Assembly: GCF_009730915.1 (NCBI RefSeq)
Contig: NC_052484.1
Span: forward strand, 5,950,021-6,014,020
Source of the DNA: Dioscorea cayenensis subsp. rotundata
Taxonomy: Eukaryota; Streptophyta; Magnoliopsida; Dioscoreales; Dioscoreaceae
DNA length: 64,000 bases
Direction of reading: 5' to 3'
Shown: positions 62,545-64,000 of the stretch, one piece after another
How the letters are laid out: every line of letters begins with the position of its first letter
How positions within the stretch are numbered: position 1 is the stretch's first letter
The notes under the pieces: model-generated
What the model was told of the DNA's origin: nothing
What the model saw: only the letters and a program-made list of their open reading frames with translations
Database searches by the model: none
Translations under genes and position numbers: made by a program

Positions 62545-64000
62545 TGAAATCAGTGCAAGGCTCTCACAACTCCTAGAAAAGAGGAAGATAAGTCTATTAA
62601 TGCAGCAACTGAAGATGCAAATGATGCATTGGTTTATTATGTTGTGTGTCTGATTGAAACCTAGATTATGGATTTCGGTTCTTCATTCCATGCTTCTCCT
62701 TGTAAGGATATGATGTTAAATTTCAAGAGTCAAAATTTCGGCAAAGCTCATCTTGTCGATGATGAGGTTTTGGAGATTATGAGTATAGGAGACATCAATC
62801 TAAAAACTTCTTTAGGTATCTTTTGGACACTGAGGTTTTTTCCTTGCTCTCAAGAGGACGCTTATCTCTATGGGACAATTAGATGATCAGGGATATCATG
62901 TCATCTTTAGATACCGTGAGTGGAAAATAGTGAAAGAAAGTTTTATTATTGCTCATAGTTGGAAGAAGGGGACTCTATATATGATTGAACTACCATCAGA
63001 TAAAGCTAATGCAGTTATTAGTAGAAGTGATCCTTCAACTCTGTCGCAGCAATGACTTGGCCACATGAGTGAGAAAGGTATGAAGATGCTGGTCCCCAAG
63101 GGGAAAATTCCATAATTAAATTTTGTGGAAGTTGGTTTTTGTGAATCGTGTGGCTTGGGAAGCAAAAGAGGGTCACTTTTGCAAAATTAGGTAAGATACT
63201 GAAGGTTGAGAGGCTGGAGCTAGTTCATACAGATGTGTACGGACTAACATCAGTTGCTTCATTTGGAGAATCGCTCTACTAAGTCACTTTTATTGATGAC
63301 TCGATTGGAAATGTATGAGTTTATTTCTTGAAGCATAAATTTGATGTTTTTGCTACCTTCAAGAAGTAGAAAGCTACCGTTGAGAATGGAATAGGCTTGA
63401 AAATCAAGTGTTTGAAGTCGAATAATGGTGTGAATATAGTAGCTCAGAATTTATTGATTATTATGCTGAGAATGGGATTAGCATGTTGAAAACTACTCTT
63501 GAGAAAACTTAGCAGAATGGCATTGTTGAAAGGATAAACAAAACTTTGAATAAGACGGCAAAGAGTATGTGGCTTTAATGCAGGATTACCGAAAATGTTC
63601 TGGGCAAATTCAGTGAATGCAACAACCTACATCATTAATCGAGGATCCTCAGTTCCTTTGGGGTTTAAGATTCTTTAGGAGGAGTAGCAAGGCAAAGAAG
63701 TCACTTTCTCACACTTGAAGGTATTTGAATGTGTTTCCTATGTGTTTGTTAAAGATTCTGACAAAGATAAGCTTGATCCAAAAGTAAGGAAGTATATCTT
63801 CATTGGCTATGGTTCAGATGATATGGGGCATTGTTTTTAGGATGAGGTTAACAAAAAAGTCATCAAAAACAGGGATGACACATTCAATGAGAATGTAATG
63901 TACAAGGATAGGCATGCACCAAATTCTAAGGCTAAAAGGAAATAGAATGAAAAATAAAATGTCATGTGGGAAGATATTACATAAGATGATCTTAAAGGAC
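62545..64000 (+). pseudogene. Ty1/copia pol remnant, 5'-truncated, runs off the window
   Basis: In order: the end of gag (DKSINAATEDANDAL, about 62590); a protease start MDFGSSFHASPCKDMM (62668) where the expected D-S-G reads D-F-G; the GAG pre-integrase block LGHMSEKGMKML then GFCESCGLGKQKR (63055-63170); and integrase ERLELVHTDVYG, VTFIDDS and KCLKSNNG (63205-63430), then GLPKMFWANSVNATTYIINR, LKVFECVSYVFVKDSDKDKL and YIFIGYGSDDMGH (63580-63830). Protease before integrase, before RT, is the copia order; RT would lie beyond 64000. Many stops. It starts abruptly at about 62545 with no gag start or LTR visible. Tork-like affinity is a guess. Confidence 0.88.

Overview
This is nuclear DNA from a flowering plant: AT-rich, intron-bearing, with only two intact-looking genes and otherwise layer upon layer of plant-type transposable elements (Ty3/gypsy, Ty1/copia, L1-type LINE, tRNA-derived SINE, CACTA, MULE, hAT-like and Tourist-like MITEs). 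I cannot name the species from sequence alone. Nothing bacterial or organellar is visible.

Layout. 1-6554: a broken Ty3/gypsy element (Tekay/Del-like chromovirus), with the tail of its 5' LTR, gag-pol remnants and a full 3' LTR. 6555-10800: AT-rich spacer with local duplications and a Tourist-like MITE. 10808-11512 and 14836-15534 (both minus): a tandem pair of intact, single-exon NDR1/HIN1-like (LEA_2, NHL10/YLS9-type) membrane proteins, the only convincing host genes. Between them lie two copies of one fold-back MITE family with 9-bp target duplications. 17828-23250: a non-autonomous CACTA element (target duplication ATA) carrying exons and introns of an SR45a/TRA2-like splicing factor. 23611 to about 31260: a decayed MULE with a MuDR-type transposase on plus and a Ulp1-like cysteine-protease gene on minus. 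31800-36100: a minus-strand, heavily decayed chromovirus. 36100-39770: spacer, MITE-like DNA, a SINE and an hAT-like MITE. 40237-48180: a minus-strand L1-type LINE, split by a copia-type solo LTR that itself contains a Tourist-like MITE. 48749-49935: a short Pack-MULE with a pyruvate decarboxylase fragment. 50755 to about 60885: a second MULE, split by a 6.6-kb CACTA element (52693-59299, target duplication CTT) that carries fragments of three unrelated host genes: an ATL-type RING-H2 ubiquitin ligase, flap endonuclease 1 and actin. 62545-64000: a Ty1/copia pol remnant running off the window.

The most interesting feature is repeated capture of host genes with their introns by non-autonomous DNA transposons: five fragments in three elements within about 41 kb. 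None looks able to encode an intact protein, so any effect would have to be through RNA (small RNA, antisense) or chimeric transcripts. A second unusual pattern is that both MULE copies have introns made of degenerate short repeats, of different sequence in each copy, oriented along each gene. No window-wide host pathway is visible.
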